Positions 12,789-23,533 of a DNA stretch of 64,000 nucleotides are shown piece by piece (the stretch's first letter is position 1; the number at the start of each line of letters is the position of its first letter). The translations under genes were made by a program, and so were the position numbers. Source of the DNA: Didymella arachidicola (lineage: Eukaryota > Ascomycota > Dothideomycetes > Pleosporales > Didymellaceae); NCBI GenBank assembly GCA_016630955.3, contig CM049993.1:930001-994000 (forward strand). The letters are read 5' to 3'. A model generated the notes under the pieces. The model saw nothing but the letters and a program-made list of their open reading frames with translations, did no database searches and was not told the DNA's origin.

Positions 12789-14721
12789 ACTGAGACCGCT
12801 GATATCATATGCTAGACACAGCAGCGAATAAAGCGGGCAATCGGGACATCGATGTTGGTGTCGTCGTCGCTTTCTCACTGTCAAGTGCGAGATGGGACGT
12901 TTTTCCGTTCTCGCATGGGCTCTTGGGCCATTCGCCGATCGCCGAGTCACTAATAAGTGAACGTACTTAGCTGGAAGTGGTTCGATGGAGCTTTCAATGT
13001 AAGCTATGTGAGCTAAAGAGGAAATCGAGAATCAGCTACCGCTCCATTGATGACGAAGTGCGTCTGAATCAGGTTCGTTCGGCATGTGGTCTCAGTGGAC
13101 GGCCAAGATGCCTGCTTGTCAAGATCTCAAGCTGATGTGAGTGTAAGCCATGCATGTCTTGCTTCTGATCTCCCGGACCGTGGAGATCAAAGTTTAGACC
13201 GCTTCAGGCATATTATTGGCTTGGATCCAAAGCTCATCATAGGGAGCAACAGCATGATTGGTCCAAGCTGTGCATGTCCTGAGTCGTAAACACTCATGGT
13301 CGATTGTTCAAAGTCGAAGAGCTTAGTATGAACACATCCATCCCCTGTCTTTCGGTGGATGAGGCACAAACGCCCATCAGCAACGAACAGCTGGGGCTTC
13401 CACAGGCCTTGAAAGTTGAGTTCTCAGTAGGTGCGGACAACGCGAAAGCGACACGACTTCGGGATGTCAAGTTTCCGCCATGATTCCCGAGACGACGAGG
13501 TCTTGATGATTTGAGTTGCAGAGCTGCTGACGTGAAGACCGTTGTGGCAGCTAGCGTACATTGGCGCATTGCACAGCCACTGCCGGGAACGATGTCAATG
13601 TGCGCTTCACCGCTGCCAGATATCCTGTTCGTAGCAAACGCGAATGTTTAGGAAAGCAATATGATCGTGAAACTCTCCTTTGAGAAATGGAAAAGCCTGC
13701 AGCATCCTGGCTCAAGGGTGGAAACATTGCAGGAGATCATTCATTCATCTCGCAGTGCCGAGACTATGGACGGCAGTTAGACTGCAGTCTAGCTGTGTGG
13801 CCGTGCAGCTCCGCCGAGCCTCAATCTGATCACTGGGATATCTGGCATCCGTAGGAGGATTCTTTGGCGATCGCTCACTGGTTGCAGAATTCGAGGTTCA
13901 CTTAAGGCTGAAAATGTGTCGTAAGCAGCCTTGACCCCTAGTGCTGTCCTGTCAGCGGAAGAAGCGGTTGCATCCATGCGCACATGGTCAGGTCTCTGAG
14001 AAACCTGGCCCGAGTGACGCCAGCTGCCTGCATTCAAAGTTGCCTTCCATGTCGAGGGCGGATTGGTGTCATCTGTCGAAGCTTCTTACGATCGTCCGAG
14101 CTAGAAATATGCTTATCCTGTCTGACGGGCAAGCGCATATTTTTGAACGGAGACTTTGCTGTTCTGGCAACAACTTCAAAACGTCGCCCAATAGGATGAT
14201 CTCAAGATCCCTACAGTCATAACCACTTTCCAAGACAATGAACTCTTCGCTCAAGGCCAGAATTGAGACCGTCCAGAACGCTCAGCTTGTCCACTCTTGC
14301 ACGCATCGTGGCGACGGCACTGGCCAGGAGATCGAAAGTATCCTCGGAGTTCCGTTCAGCTTCATTTGTGTGTAGACTAGCCTTCGATATATTTCGTGGT
14401 CAGACTATCCCTGAGACAACGCATCCACACCAGGGTCGGCAAAAGTGGTCGTGTATGTTCGGCTCGCCGTTTCACGTGTTGGGGCCACAGTGTGGAGTTC
14501 AAATGGATTCTGTCTAGAATGCACGGTGCTCTGTCTACTGCTTGATTTCGTCAAGCCGGACTGATCTATGTCTGTATTAGTTGCGTCAATTAGTAATGAG
14601 TAGCCGAGAAGGGTCGAGCAAGCGAAGTCGAGATCTATGATTGCATTCCCCGGTCACTATTCACAATACGTAGGTAATACAACCCAGGTCGGGTAAAACT
14701 TGGCTATCGAGGAAGAGACGT
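12789..14721. other. Intergenic, no gene seen
   Basis: About 1.9 kb between the unknown protein and ATP synthase d. Short frames occur on both strands, with no recognisable domain or intron-consistent extension. Confidence 0.5.
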
Positions 14722-15440
14722 CTACAATACGGAAAGGTCTCCGAACTTCTCCTATATGGTTGTTAGCATATACCCAGTGAGTCCCCCAGATATTATATAG
14801 ACTTGCCTTGTAGCCAGGAACGGCCCAGCGGCCCTTGGAGACGAGCTGCTCGGTGCGCTGGTCAATCTCGGGCTGAGCGGCGGCAACCTCGTCGACGGTA
14901 AGGTCCTCGAATGGCCTGGCCTCCTCAATGTTCTTCAGTGTCTTCTGGAGATCGCTGAGCTCCTTGTCGACAACGGCCTTGGTCTCCTCGGCGCTCTTGA
15001 CGGCCTGAGCCTCGAAGGCCTCGATGGCCTTGATCTGCCTGTTCACATCGTAGGTCTGGGGCTTGAAGGCGTTGAACTGTCTCTCGATGTCGTCGATGAT
15101 AGCCTGGTTCTTCAGGAGGCCGCGGTAGTGGGAGAAGTCGACGGTCTGGGGTTGCTCGGACAGGACCTGGACCTTGCGGCGGGCGTCATCGTTGCGCTTC
15201 TTGAAAGACTGGAGGGCAGTGGCAGTGTTGCCACGGAGGCCGAGCTGCTGGCCAATCTTGGTCCAGTCGAGCTTAAGGGCTGCGCTGCGCTATTGCGGGC
15301 GATGCGTTAGTTTTCAGGGTCGGAACAGGCGTAACATGGGGCTGCCATTGCGCGCGCGGGAGCTCAGGAAGAGCGGCAATTGAGCTATCGCGAGCTCCCA
15401 GCGGCGGTCCGGCGGGGATTCAACGTACTCCGACGGCCAT
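14722..15440 (-). CDS. ATP7: ATP synthase subunit d, mitochondrial
   Basis: Three exons: 15429-15440 (only MAVG), 14807-15289 and 14722-14751, giving 174 aa, the usual fungal length. The peripheral-stalk subunit d of the mitochondrial F1Fo ATP synthase is recognised by RSAALKLDW near the N-terminus, KKRNDDARRKVQVLSEQP in the middle, YDVNRQIKAIEAFEA, and the conserved end GYKEKFGDLSVL. Intron 1 (15290-15428, 139 bp) has a GTACGT donor. Intron 2 (14752-14806, 55 bp) has a GCAAGT donor, a TGCTAAC branch site and a TAG acceptor, so it is a GC-AG intron. The conserved C-terminus is recovered only when it is removed. The gene sits in a minus-strand housekeeping block with NAC-alpha and eL14. Confidence 0.95.
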
Positions 15441-16035
15441 TGTGATGATAGAGACGGGTTGGGGGATGGGTATCTGGTGGGCGTGGTTCGTGGGGATGAA
15501 CTTCTCGCCGGGCGCAGAGCCAAGGCTGCACCTTCCGGGTTTAGCGCGAAGCAAAGCCGGAGCAGCTGTCACCAACGAACATCAACATGGACTCCAAACA
15601 TCGTTTCACATTGTACTTGAAGAGACTACCCTGACTTTGGAGATACGTAGCCAACGCTGTCTTCGCCAGTCTACTTCAGCGAGGCATCATCAATCCCTGG
15701 ATTGCGACTGCACGTGTGGAATACTCATGCAGGTATTCACAGTATCAGCTCAATAAACTTACATATAGGTGCTATTTGACAGCTTCATAGCACGACAACG
15801 CCCAAATGTGCCTGGCCATCATCGACGAAGCCACGTACAATTGAACACATCTCATGTCAGCAAACACGTCAGAGTCACAGTCCAAGATGGGCAAATCGTA
15901 ATCGCGACTTGCATAGATTCATTTTCATGTCTCTTACTTGAGCTATAGCCGTTCATGACGACGCCATGCTCAACCAGTCGTGTTTGACGATTTAACATTC
16001 CCCGCTTGCTACAGCCATCTGACAGAGATCAAGCT
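15441..16035. other. Intergenic, 595 bp
   Basis: Promoter side of ATP7 and 3' side of NAC-alpha. Nothing else is seen. Confidence 0.5.
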
Positions 16036-16808
16036 CTATATGCTGAGAGCCATGATCGAGTTGACGATATCGTTGTCGTTCTCCTTCAGAGCCTTGACGG
16101 CCTTCTTTCGAGAGACGGAAGCCTGCTGCATAACGAGCTCGATGTCCTTGGCCTCAAGACCAGAGTCGTCGACCTCCTCGCCGTCATCCTCCTCCTCCTC
16201 GACCTTCTTCTCGGCCTCCTTGCCCTTGCCTTCCTCGTGGTCATGGTCGTGGTCATGGTCGTGGTCGTGGTCGGCGTGGTCGTGACCCTGCTGCTCGGCC
16301 TGGGCGAGCTGCTGCGCGGCGGAAGCCTGGGCCTGGGAGTTGAGGTCCTCGATCTTGGCCTCACCGAAGATGCTAGTGCGGGGTCAGTATGCGCAGTATG
16401 CCACTGAGCTGCTGCCGGAGCTTACATGTAGGTGTTGCTGGAGGGGGACTTGTAGACGTCGGGCTGGTTGATGACGAAGAGGATCTGGTCGCGCTGTCAG
16501 CCAAAATTGCACATGCCCCGCAGCTGTTCCTCGAGCTGTGCCTGCCCGCCGCAGCTGCCATTGTAGCCTGAACTCACGTTCTTCGGTCGGCGGAGGGTAA
16601 CGCGTGTGATGCCCTCAATGTGCTTCAGGCCGAGCTTGGCAATGGCCTTGCGAGCCTTCTTCTCGTTGCGGGAGTGGACGGTGACGGAGGAGCCCTGGGG
16701 GATCACGGCATCGCCCTCCTCCTCGGAGTCGCTGGACTCATCCTCGTCGATCTGGACATTCTTCTTCTCAGGCTCGTCGGGAAGCTCTTCAATGCGTGGG
16801 TTGGCCAT
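16036..16808 (-). CDS. EGD2: Nascent polypeptide-associated complex subunit alpha
   Basis: Exons 16578-16808, 16426-16493 and 16036-16372 give 211 aa. NAC-alpha pairs with the beta subunit (EGD1) on ribosomes and shields nascent chains in the cytosol. An acidic N-terminus is followed by the NAC domain (RNEKKARKAIAKLGLKHIEG...RVTLRRPKN) and, after intron 1, ILFVINQPDVYKSP. Intron 2 interrupts TYI/IFGEAKIEDL. The C-terminal UBA domain ends NDIVNSIMALSI. Introns are 84 bp (16494-16577) and 53 bp (16373-16425). An unusual His-Asp repeat (HDHADHDHDHDHDHDH) lies between the NAC and UBA domains, encoded by a GTGGTC/ATGGTC tandem near 16240-16275. Confidence 0.95.
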
Positions 16809-17296
16809 TTTTGCGATGTGGTGATGCTGCCTTTGCGTGATGATGAGGTGCCAATCGAACCGCACCGCACAGCGTACGCGCTAATCAATTTTAGCGTGTG
16901 GGCAGGCAAGTAAAGTAAGCGAGGGTGCATGACATCGCTGTGCTTTAGGGCTCTACGAACGCCTTTGTGGCTAGGTAATTCGGAGGCTCAATTCACAATA
17001 TCTCAACGTCGAAATGAGGTCAATGGGTATCATTTGCAATTCTAGTTGCGGTTTGTGGTTCATGAACTTGTGGATTGGACTCTTTTGCTACATGTGGTTG
17101 CATGCAAGAGCCGTGTAACCTCCCCATCCGAATTGCACCTTGCCAATCGTTGAAATAATGCACCCGATCCAGGTCTTGAATTTTAGAATGCCGTCGGTCG
17201 CTTTTGGGATGCTCAAGAAATGCACATCATGCTTCCTCCAGCACCAGCATGCAGCGACCTCCACTACGCCTTGTCTCCCGACATCATCAAAAACGT
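16809..17296. other. Intergenic, 488 bp
   Basis: Promoter and 5' UTR of NAC-alpha and the 3' region of eL14. No gene seen. Confidence 0.5.
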
Positions 17297-17886
17297 CTAT
17301 GCCTTTGCGCTGGCGCGGATCTTGGCGAAGGTCTTCTGGACCTCGTAGCGGGCCTGGCTAATGTTAGTATGTGTTGTAGGTGCTCAGACGCATGTCCGAC
17401 AGCAGCACAAGTGTTGCGCCGACATCACCTAGAGAGTCGGTAACCCACCTGCTTCCTCAGCTTCAGGACCTTGAACCTCTCGAAGTCGTTCAACTGCCTC
17501 CTCTTCTGGAGCGCAGCGCGCTTCTTGGCCCAGGCGCTCTCATCGAACTTCTGCTGGACCTTGTGCTCCTCCCACTTCTTCGCAACGTGGCCAACACCAG
17601 TGGAGCGGGGCAGCTTGGGGATGACGATGGGAGTGAGGGAGAGCTTGGCGAGGGCGACTTCCTGACGGGGAACGGGGGCCTCCTTGGTGGGACCATCAAC
17701 AAGGACCTGTGCCTGTCAGCAGCTGCCTTCCTCCGCTATTCACTGTGTCGGACTGCGTACGCGCTTGTGGTCGATGATCTCGACAATGGTGGCCAGACGA
17801 CCCTCGTAGACACCCTCGTTGAAGAGGACGACACGGCCGACCTCGACCAGCCTCCAGGCGCTCGTTGTGATGTTGGCGTCACCCAT
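17297..17886 (-). CDS. RPL14: 60S ribosomal protein eL14
   Basis: Exons 17761-17886, 17449-17706 and 17297-17353 give 146 aa, typical for fungi. The N-terminal KOW-like part (WRLVEVGRVVLFNEGVYEGR, then ATIVEIIDHKRVLVDGP) and the basic C-terminal half (WAKKRAALQKRRQLNDFERF) identify eL14 of the large ribosomal subunit. Intron 1 is 54 bp (17707-17760) and falls exactly between HKR and VLVDGP. Intron 2 is 95 bp (17354-17448). A further intron is likely in the 5' UTR. Intron-rich ribosomal protein genes of this form are normal in filamentous ascomycetes. Confidence 0.95.
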
Positions 17887-17899
17887 TTCGTCGATTGTG

Positions 17900-17951
17900 C
17901 TGTGGTTCTATTAGGGCGTATTAAAGAGCGTGGAAGATATCGCAGGCGTAC
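17900..17951 (-). other. Probable 5' UTR intron of eL14
   Basis: A GTACGC donor at 17951, a CCTAAT-like branch site and a CAG acceptor at 17900 define a 52-bp intron ending 13 bp before the eL14 start codon. Size and signals match the other introns here. Transcription across it is inferred. Confidence 0.55.
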
Positions 17952-18105
17952 CGGAAAGGATGTGCTGGTGGTTAGTAGAGTCGCGAGATGTTCAAAGAGA
18001 TGTTCGCTTGAATTTCGATGGGATGTGGGAAGCGACGGTGCGTTAGTGCAGGCCTTGGTCCATATCTGATCCGTGCGGGCTGGACTGCCATAAAACTTCG
18101 CCGCA

Positions 18106-18142
18106 GCAACGCAACACCAGCAACGCAACACCAGCAACACCA
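18106..18142. repeat. 14-bp tandem repeat upstream of eL14
   Basis: Two perfect copies of GCAACGCAACACCA followed by a partial third, about 220-260 bp upstream of the eL14 ATG. Confidence 0.85.
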
Positions 18143-19407
18143 GCATTGCCCAGCAACAACACCGCAATATGCCTTTACCGGGCGTCCGTGTACAGTCGAT
18201 ACAATAGAGCACTAGACAACTGCATTTGACTTACTGTCTGGTCCGACATGCGCCCTTGCACGATCGCACGACTGCACTCCATGCTCGGTGATGATAAACT
18301 CTCTACAACAGCTAGCAGAGCCTGCAATCTGCACTGGTACGTTCCTCACTTTCCATCACTTCACCACGCAACCTATGATGACGTAATTTGCGATTGAGTC
18401 GGCGCCGGTACCCCTCGCCGGGGGTGCTTAACGGTGATCGTCCCTATGATATTCAATTTCTTACATATTCTGAGCTTTCGAGCACCTGGCACCTCCGCAA
18501 CCACTCTTCTTTGCAAGAGCCTGGCTGACTATAAAAGAACACAGGAATACCGAAGGTCACCCTCCAGTGTCCTTATCATTTCAGCTCACAGCACATCCGT
18601 TTTGGTAAGTCATGCCCATGTACACCGACACATGCACCACCCCTTCCAATGATTACAACCTAGCAATAGATAGTATCTGATCGGACCATCTATCCGAACC
18701 TAGTGATTACCTTCTTTACACCAAGATCACTGAGGAAACTCAATCCATCATGCTTGCTTCACAACGTTGGCTTCGAACCTTGGCTAACAAGCTTGCAGAA
18801 CCAGAGCACTTTCAGTGTCCAAATGCCACGGACGTGCTTCATTGCAGATATGTTTATCACGCTAAGCTGCTTTCATCGTCCGTCTGCTTGAGCTTCTGCT
18901 CGCGGTGGCTGAGGAAGGCTGTCTCTTGGGTCGCAAAACACTCGGACATAAGGCCAAACTCCAGAGCCTTCAGGTAATTGGGATGCAGTCAGTGTCTAGT
19001 CAAGCATGTTGACATGCTATTTTGTCTTCTGTTGGCTACAACAGATCTTGCTTATCCATCTTTGCCACGACGGGAGAGGCTGTTCATATAATGATGGCTT
19101 GTTGTAGTCCCCTTGTATGTTGCGTGAAGAGCCGGACACAGGCTCCAAGTTTCCAGAAAACAGGACGTCTTCAGTGAATATGTGGATTTTCGTTGGCAGA
19201 GCACAGACAGACGTTCTATTGGCCTTAAGCACACATAGCTGTCATATCCGACCGTTCGGTTTAATAAGGCTCTCAAAGACCCCAAATAAATGCGATAGAT
19301 GATCGTTGAAGATAGTCCATCTCACACACCTTTTGAACTCCGGCACATACAGTTCACCTTGTGCTCTCAACCGTCTTTACTGAGAGGATTAGTCCTAAGC
19401 ACATCAA
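18143..19407. other. Intergenic, possible TATA element
   Basis: No supported gene. A TATA-like stretch (CTATAAAAG) near 18529 is followed by pyrimidine-rich sequence and a GTAAGT near 18604. This could be the start of an unrecognised plus-strand transcript, but no convincing coding frame follows. Confidence 0.35.
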
Positions 19408-20610
19408 TCACCGTGTGGCTGCATCCCCGCTCTCCAGTTGTCGTGTTCTTCGTCGTGTGATCTTGCGACCATAGCTCCAGTACAAATTCATCAGCAGCTC
19501 CCTAACCACGTCGTCGAATGTTGTTCTTGTGTCGAACTTGATGCCACTGTAAGGGAAGGGAACCATATCTCTCCAGTCCAGATCGTCGAAGTAGAAATCC
19601 AGATCAAATGAGTTTGCCTTCCTGAGCATGACCTTCAGCACCTCGCCTTTCTCATCGTGTGCGTCTGCCCAAGCCCACAATTTTGTGTCCAGGAAGTCCA
19701 GCTGGTCTTTCGTAACGTTCTGAGCCAGGATCTGCGCATTGAACAGCAGGTGCCTCAGAATATTGACCTCGCACCCACACTCGATGACCGCATATCTCAG
19801 CAGACCCGTATCGATCTGCTTGGGTACACCCAACAGCGTACTCAACGCTGCGACAGCCCTCTCATTTCGCTGCTCCACCGCCTCACGAATTCCAATCTTT
19901 GCCGTCTCCCCAGCCATGCTGCCCTCCCAATCGATCTCTCCATTGAGACCGACGAGCACATATAGAAATTTGGTCTTCCCTTCGTCCCACGGCCCGTGTA
20001 GCAGTTTCTCCGGCACATGAAAGCCGACCGCAAAAGCCAGATACGTAACCGTCATAAATCGAAACGGCCATAGGCCATCAAACATGCTCCACCCAGGCAC
20101 CTCCACGACTGTCCTTTCCCATGCCTTGCCCCTCAACTTGATCATCTCATCGTGACTGCGCTGCACATACTTTCGAAAGAAGTCCCACGTGAAGAAGCGC
20201 CGGGTTAGCAAGAAGCTTTGCGCGGCCTTGTCGCAGCGCTTCATGCGATCACGGTATTTGGCCTTGTGATCGACTGTATGAAAGAAGGTGCGCATGGTGA
20301 ATTCCATTGTCATGGCTGGGGAGCTTAGTGCGCGGCCAAGCAGGGGCGATGCCAGAGGGAGCGAGGTGTTCATGCTGTGTAAAAAGATGATTTCAAGGAG
20401 TTCCTGCGGGAGGCCGAGGAGTGTGGACATGGCTGCCGTGGTGTGTTTGTGGGGGTTCTTTCTTGGCTTTTTGGGTCGCAGCTGCTGAAGTTGTGTTGAT
20501 GGTGGTGTGAATGAAGTGCTGATTACTGCTTTTGCTGGAATCGGGGCGTGAGATATCTTGCGTTTCTTCCCTCTGATCTTGACCGGCGTGAGGTACAGAT
20601 CTGGATCCAT
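19408..20610 (-). CDS. F-box-like domain protein
   Basis: Single-exon frame of 400 codons from the ATG at 20608-20610. The longer open frame upstream is rejected because it would run into exon 1 of the divergent nucleoporin gene. A basic N-terminus of about 60 residues (KIRGKKRKISH, RPKKPRKNPHKH) is followed by an F-box-like segment, LLGLPQELLEIIFLHSMN, then SPLLGRALSS, as in many ascomycete F-box-like proteins. The remaining 300 residues are typical of uncharacterised members, with Trp/Phe-rich stretches (RFFTWDFFRKYV, LDFYFDDLDWRDM). F-box proteins recruit targets to SCF ubiquitin ligases; the target here is unknown. An alternative start at MSTLLGLPQ would remove the basic leader. Confidence 0.75.
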   Translation of the reverse strand: MDPDLYLTPVKIRGKKRKISHAPIPAKAVISTSFTPPSTQLQQLRPKKPRKNPHKHTTAAMSTLLGLPQELLEIIFLHSMNTSLPLASPLLGRALSSPAMTMEFTMRTFFHTVDHKAKYRDRMKRCDKAAQSFLLTRRFFTWDFFRKYVQRSHDEMIKLRGKAWERTVVEVPGWSMFDGLWPFRFMTVTYLAFAVGFHVPEKLLHGPWDEGKTKFLYVLVGLNGEIDWEGSMAGETAKIGIREAVEQRNERAVAALSTLLGVPKQIDTGLLRYAVIECGCEVNILRHLLFNAQILAQNVTKDQLDFLDTKLWAWADAHDEKGEVLKVMLRKANSFDLDFYFDDLDWRDMVPFPYSGIKFDTRTTFDDVVRELLMNLYWSYGRKITRRRTRQLESGDAATR

Positions 20611-20799
20611 TTGTACGCCGGACGTGACCAGGCAGCCGAATTCTTGAGTCGTTGCACATGCAGCGGAGTGAATGGGGAAAGGTCTGTTCGAGGAATGTGG
20701 CGCAGGAGTGGCTGAGGTTCTTTCCCGCGGCGTCAGCTCCATCATCATAAACACGACCAAGACGGCAACCCTGCACTCCACCCACAACGACACGTGAAG

Positions 20800-22259
20800 A
20801 TGCAGGTCCACGCTGTACCTGATGCAGAGCGAGCTTTCGACTCGCAAGGCCGGAGATTGCCGTGGGGTCTCGAGTATGCAGAGTAAGTACAACTGGTTGG
20901 CGCCGAAGGCCAGGAAGCCATGCATCGCTGCAGAAGCGCGCAACTGCTTCCACACGGCATGGGTTGAACCACTGGCTCTCGTCACCGTAGTCTACTGGGA
21001 AGAGTACTAACACATCCATCAGCAATGACCACAGTCAGCGGTCACGGATACCCGAAGAGAAGGGCCCTTTCGGCAAGGCGCGCAAACGCGGGTCGACACG
21101 CGCAAAGACACCTACAGCCAAATCCGCCGAAGACAGTGCGAAGCTCGACAACCTGCGCGCAATCGACGACATATTTGGGCGAGTGAAGGCCGAGGACGAG
21201 CAGAGGCGCTCGCTTTCTGGGCACGCTGTCGCCGCGCTCCCACCCTCAGCATCTGCGCCGAACCTCATAGAAAGTGGAGGTCTGCTGGGCACATCGTATA
21301 ACGGCGCCGGGCCTCCGAATCTCACAGCGAAGGAGCCGAAGGAGATGATTCTGTATGGCTACGGCACCGAGTCCCAGTGGGCAGCCATCGACTTCTTCGA
21401 GAAGGTCTCCAATGGCATCATCTACGAGGAATACGACCGCGAGCCCTACAACCCCAAATTTAACTACGCCTTCGCTCCGAACCGCTCCTCACATCTGCGT
21501 GCGCTCTCGAGGGCTGCGCTGAGCAGAGTCAACCAGTTTGTAGGCGGCGAACACTGGATCAAGGTCACTTTCGATTCAGCAGAAGCCGCCGAGCGCGCAT
21601 GCCACTACTCTCCGCACAACATTCAAGGCTACACCGTCTATGCCGAAGCATACAGAGGCACCGGTCCGCAAGGCGGCGACCGCGCCCTCCACGCCCAAAT
21701 CGGCGGCGCAATCTCCCTTATATCCTCCCCACAGACCGGCACATCGAGCACGATCCCCGACACATCGACGACCGCCTCTTCTGCAACCGCGACAACAGCC
21801 GCACCCATCACCCTCCCGCGCTCAAATACCATGCCCGTCTTTCCTAGCGCTGCCGGCTCCTTCCCCTCAGACGACGCTTTCGACCGCGGACCAGTTCCCA
21901 CCGCCGTCTCACGCCAGAGCCAGACGCAGACCATGACCACATCCGCACAACTCGCGCCAACATCGCGGCGCGCAACGCTACGCCTCAAAGGTGCAAATGT
22001 TAAACCTGCCGTCTTCATGCCGCAGGAGAAAGCCTTCCTGCCTGCGCCGCCGCGGTGGCAGCAGACGTTCGGCAGCTTGCCGATCATCGGATGGGTGATT
22101 GGCAGCGGGCAAGGGATCATAGGCGATCAGGTGCCCAGAAAAGAGGACGGAACTTTTGACGCGGCCACAGCGAGCTTGTATTGGCGCCTTTGGTACAATG
22201 TGGATTCGTGTTTTGGGACCGATTTTTGTGGAGTGCGGGAGGCCGAGTATGATGACTAG
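20800..22259 (+). CDS. Nucleoporin Nup53-like, Nup35-type RRM
   Basis: Exon 1 20800-20882 and exon 2 21023-22259 give 439 aa. The 140-bp intron has a GTAAGT donor and a TACTAAC branch site 11 nt before its CAG. The main frame has no ATG before residue ~60, so exon 1 (starting MQVHAVPDAERAFDSQ) is needed; the join yields LEYADNDHSQRSRIPEEKG in frame. The centre contains a non-classical RRM (MILYGYGTESQWAAIDFFEK ... WIKVTFDSAEAAERACHY ... YTVYAEAY), as in Nup35/Nup53, which dimerises and sits in the inner ring of the nuclear pore. A Ser/Thr/Pro linker follows, then a conserved C-terminus (LPIIGWVIGSGQGIIGDQVP, YWRLWYNVDSCFG) that may contact membrane. It is divergent from the F-box gene, with 189 bp between start codons. 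Confidence 0.8.
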
Positions 22260-22616
22260 ATGCCGGCTGCGTAGTCTGATATAGAGAAGGGCGGAATGAT
22301 CATGATTGTGAAAGGAGTTGGTAGCATTGGGTGGCGTTCGGCTTTGCAGAAGGCATTGGGCTATCCGTCTTCTTCGATTCGTGCAAATGGATGCGCATTA
22401 TCGTAGTACAACGCAGGAAAGCAAGCAAGCCTCATGGCAGGCTCAAAACTACTGGTGTTCCTCATAACTACGTGCTAATTCAATACCAACGCCTACGCCT
22501 AACTCCCTCTAGGGATGTAATCATGCATCATGCGCCTGTCTCAACATTCTCCGCTCCCATTCCTTCCTGTGGGTGTCCGGAACACGGATTGTCGGCGCCT
22601 CTTCCGTCTTCGTCTC
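22260..22616. other. Convergent 3' ends, 357 bp
   Basis: Shared 3' region of the Nup53-like gene (plus) and SAR1 (minus). No gene seen. Confidence 0.5.
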
Positions 22617-23533
22617 CTACACATACTGGCTCAACCAGCGTATCCCCTCGCCATATCCCTGCCGCATAACCACACTGCACATGAATACCTCGATCGGCCG
22701 AACGCCCTCAAGCGGCACCTTACCCTTGCCCGTCGTCTGGTATAGCCCTAGCACGCTGCGCAACTGATCTTCCGATACAGCTTCAGGGTGGTCAATCTTG
22801 TTGCCGAGAATGACAAAGGGTGTCGACTTGAGCTCTTCCATAGCAAGCAGGGCGTCGAGCTCGGCTTTGGATTCAGCGAAGCGCTCGTGGTCTTTTGCGT
22901 CGACGAGGAAGACGATGCCGCTGACTTCCGGGACTGCATACGCCTTGCATTAGCAAGCACTCAGGGAGAGAGTTTGCGGGATCGGCAGGGTGTAAGAGAC
23001 GTACAGTAGTCTCTCCATAATCGACGTGCCTGCACGTGCCCGCCCAAGTCAAAGGTCGTGAACTTGACGTTGCCGATCGAGAGCTCTTCGCTCGTGGGGT
23101 GCAATGTCGGTTGCAGCACGGCGATGCGGTCGTTCTTCAGCATGTGCAGCAGTGTTGTTTTGCCTGCATTGTCGAGGCCGAGGAAGAGAAGTTTGGCGTG
23201 TTTGTTGGCCAGTCCGAGGTTGGCGAGGACCTCCCAGACTGCAATGGTGAGTTAGTGAGACTGCGTATGGTTGCATGGAGGCTCTAGACTGATGCGGGAA
23301 CATGAGCAGACAGTGAAGCGGTGGCAAATCTAGTGTCTAGTGCAGGAGGAACTGATGGCTAATGTGTTCGTGGTCGTTTGCGAGAGTGTGTGGAACAATG
23401 TACATTGTCAAAGCGAGCATTGTGCAGCGAAATCGCAGAGATGGGGTGGTGGGGAATACTTACACCTAAAGTCATATTAGCGTATGCCTCTAGAATTTGA
23501 TATGATAGCTATGTACCAATCGAGAATCCACAT
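22617..23533 (-). CDS. SAR1: COPII small GTPase SAR1
   Basis: Exons 23517-23533 (17 nt), 23464-23465 (2 nt), 23005-23238 and 22617-22933 give 189 aa, the standard fungal length. SAR1 recruits the COPII coat at ER exit sites. Visible motifs: N-terminal amphipathic MWILDWFWEVLANLGL, P-loop GLDNAGKT (28-35), switch region TLHPTSEEL, DLGGH (70-74), NKID (129-132) and C-terminus EGIRWLSQYV. Introns: 51 bp (23466-23516), 225 bp (23239-23463) and 71 bp (22934-23004). The conserved Trp-Phe pair at residues 6-7 is restored only if the dinucleotide GT at 23464-23465 is kept between two introns. It could be a microexon or the product of stepwise splicing of nested introns. Everything else about the gene is conventional. 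Confidence 0.93.

Noticed and set aside
17380..18069. 229-codon plus-strand open frame
   Set aside because: It is antisense to the eL14 gene, whose exons, introns and family match are clear.
20611..20985. N-terminal extension of the F-box-like frame
   Set aside because: It overlaps the promoter and exon 1 of the divergent Nup53-like gene, and its composition is unlike the rest of the protein.
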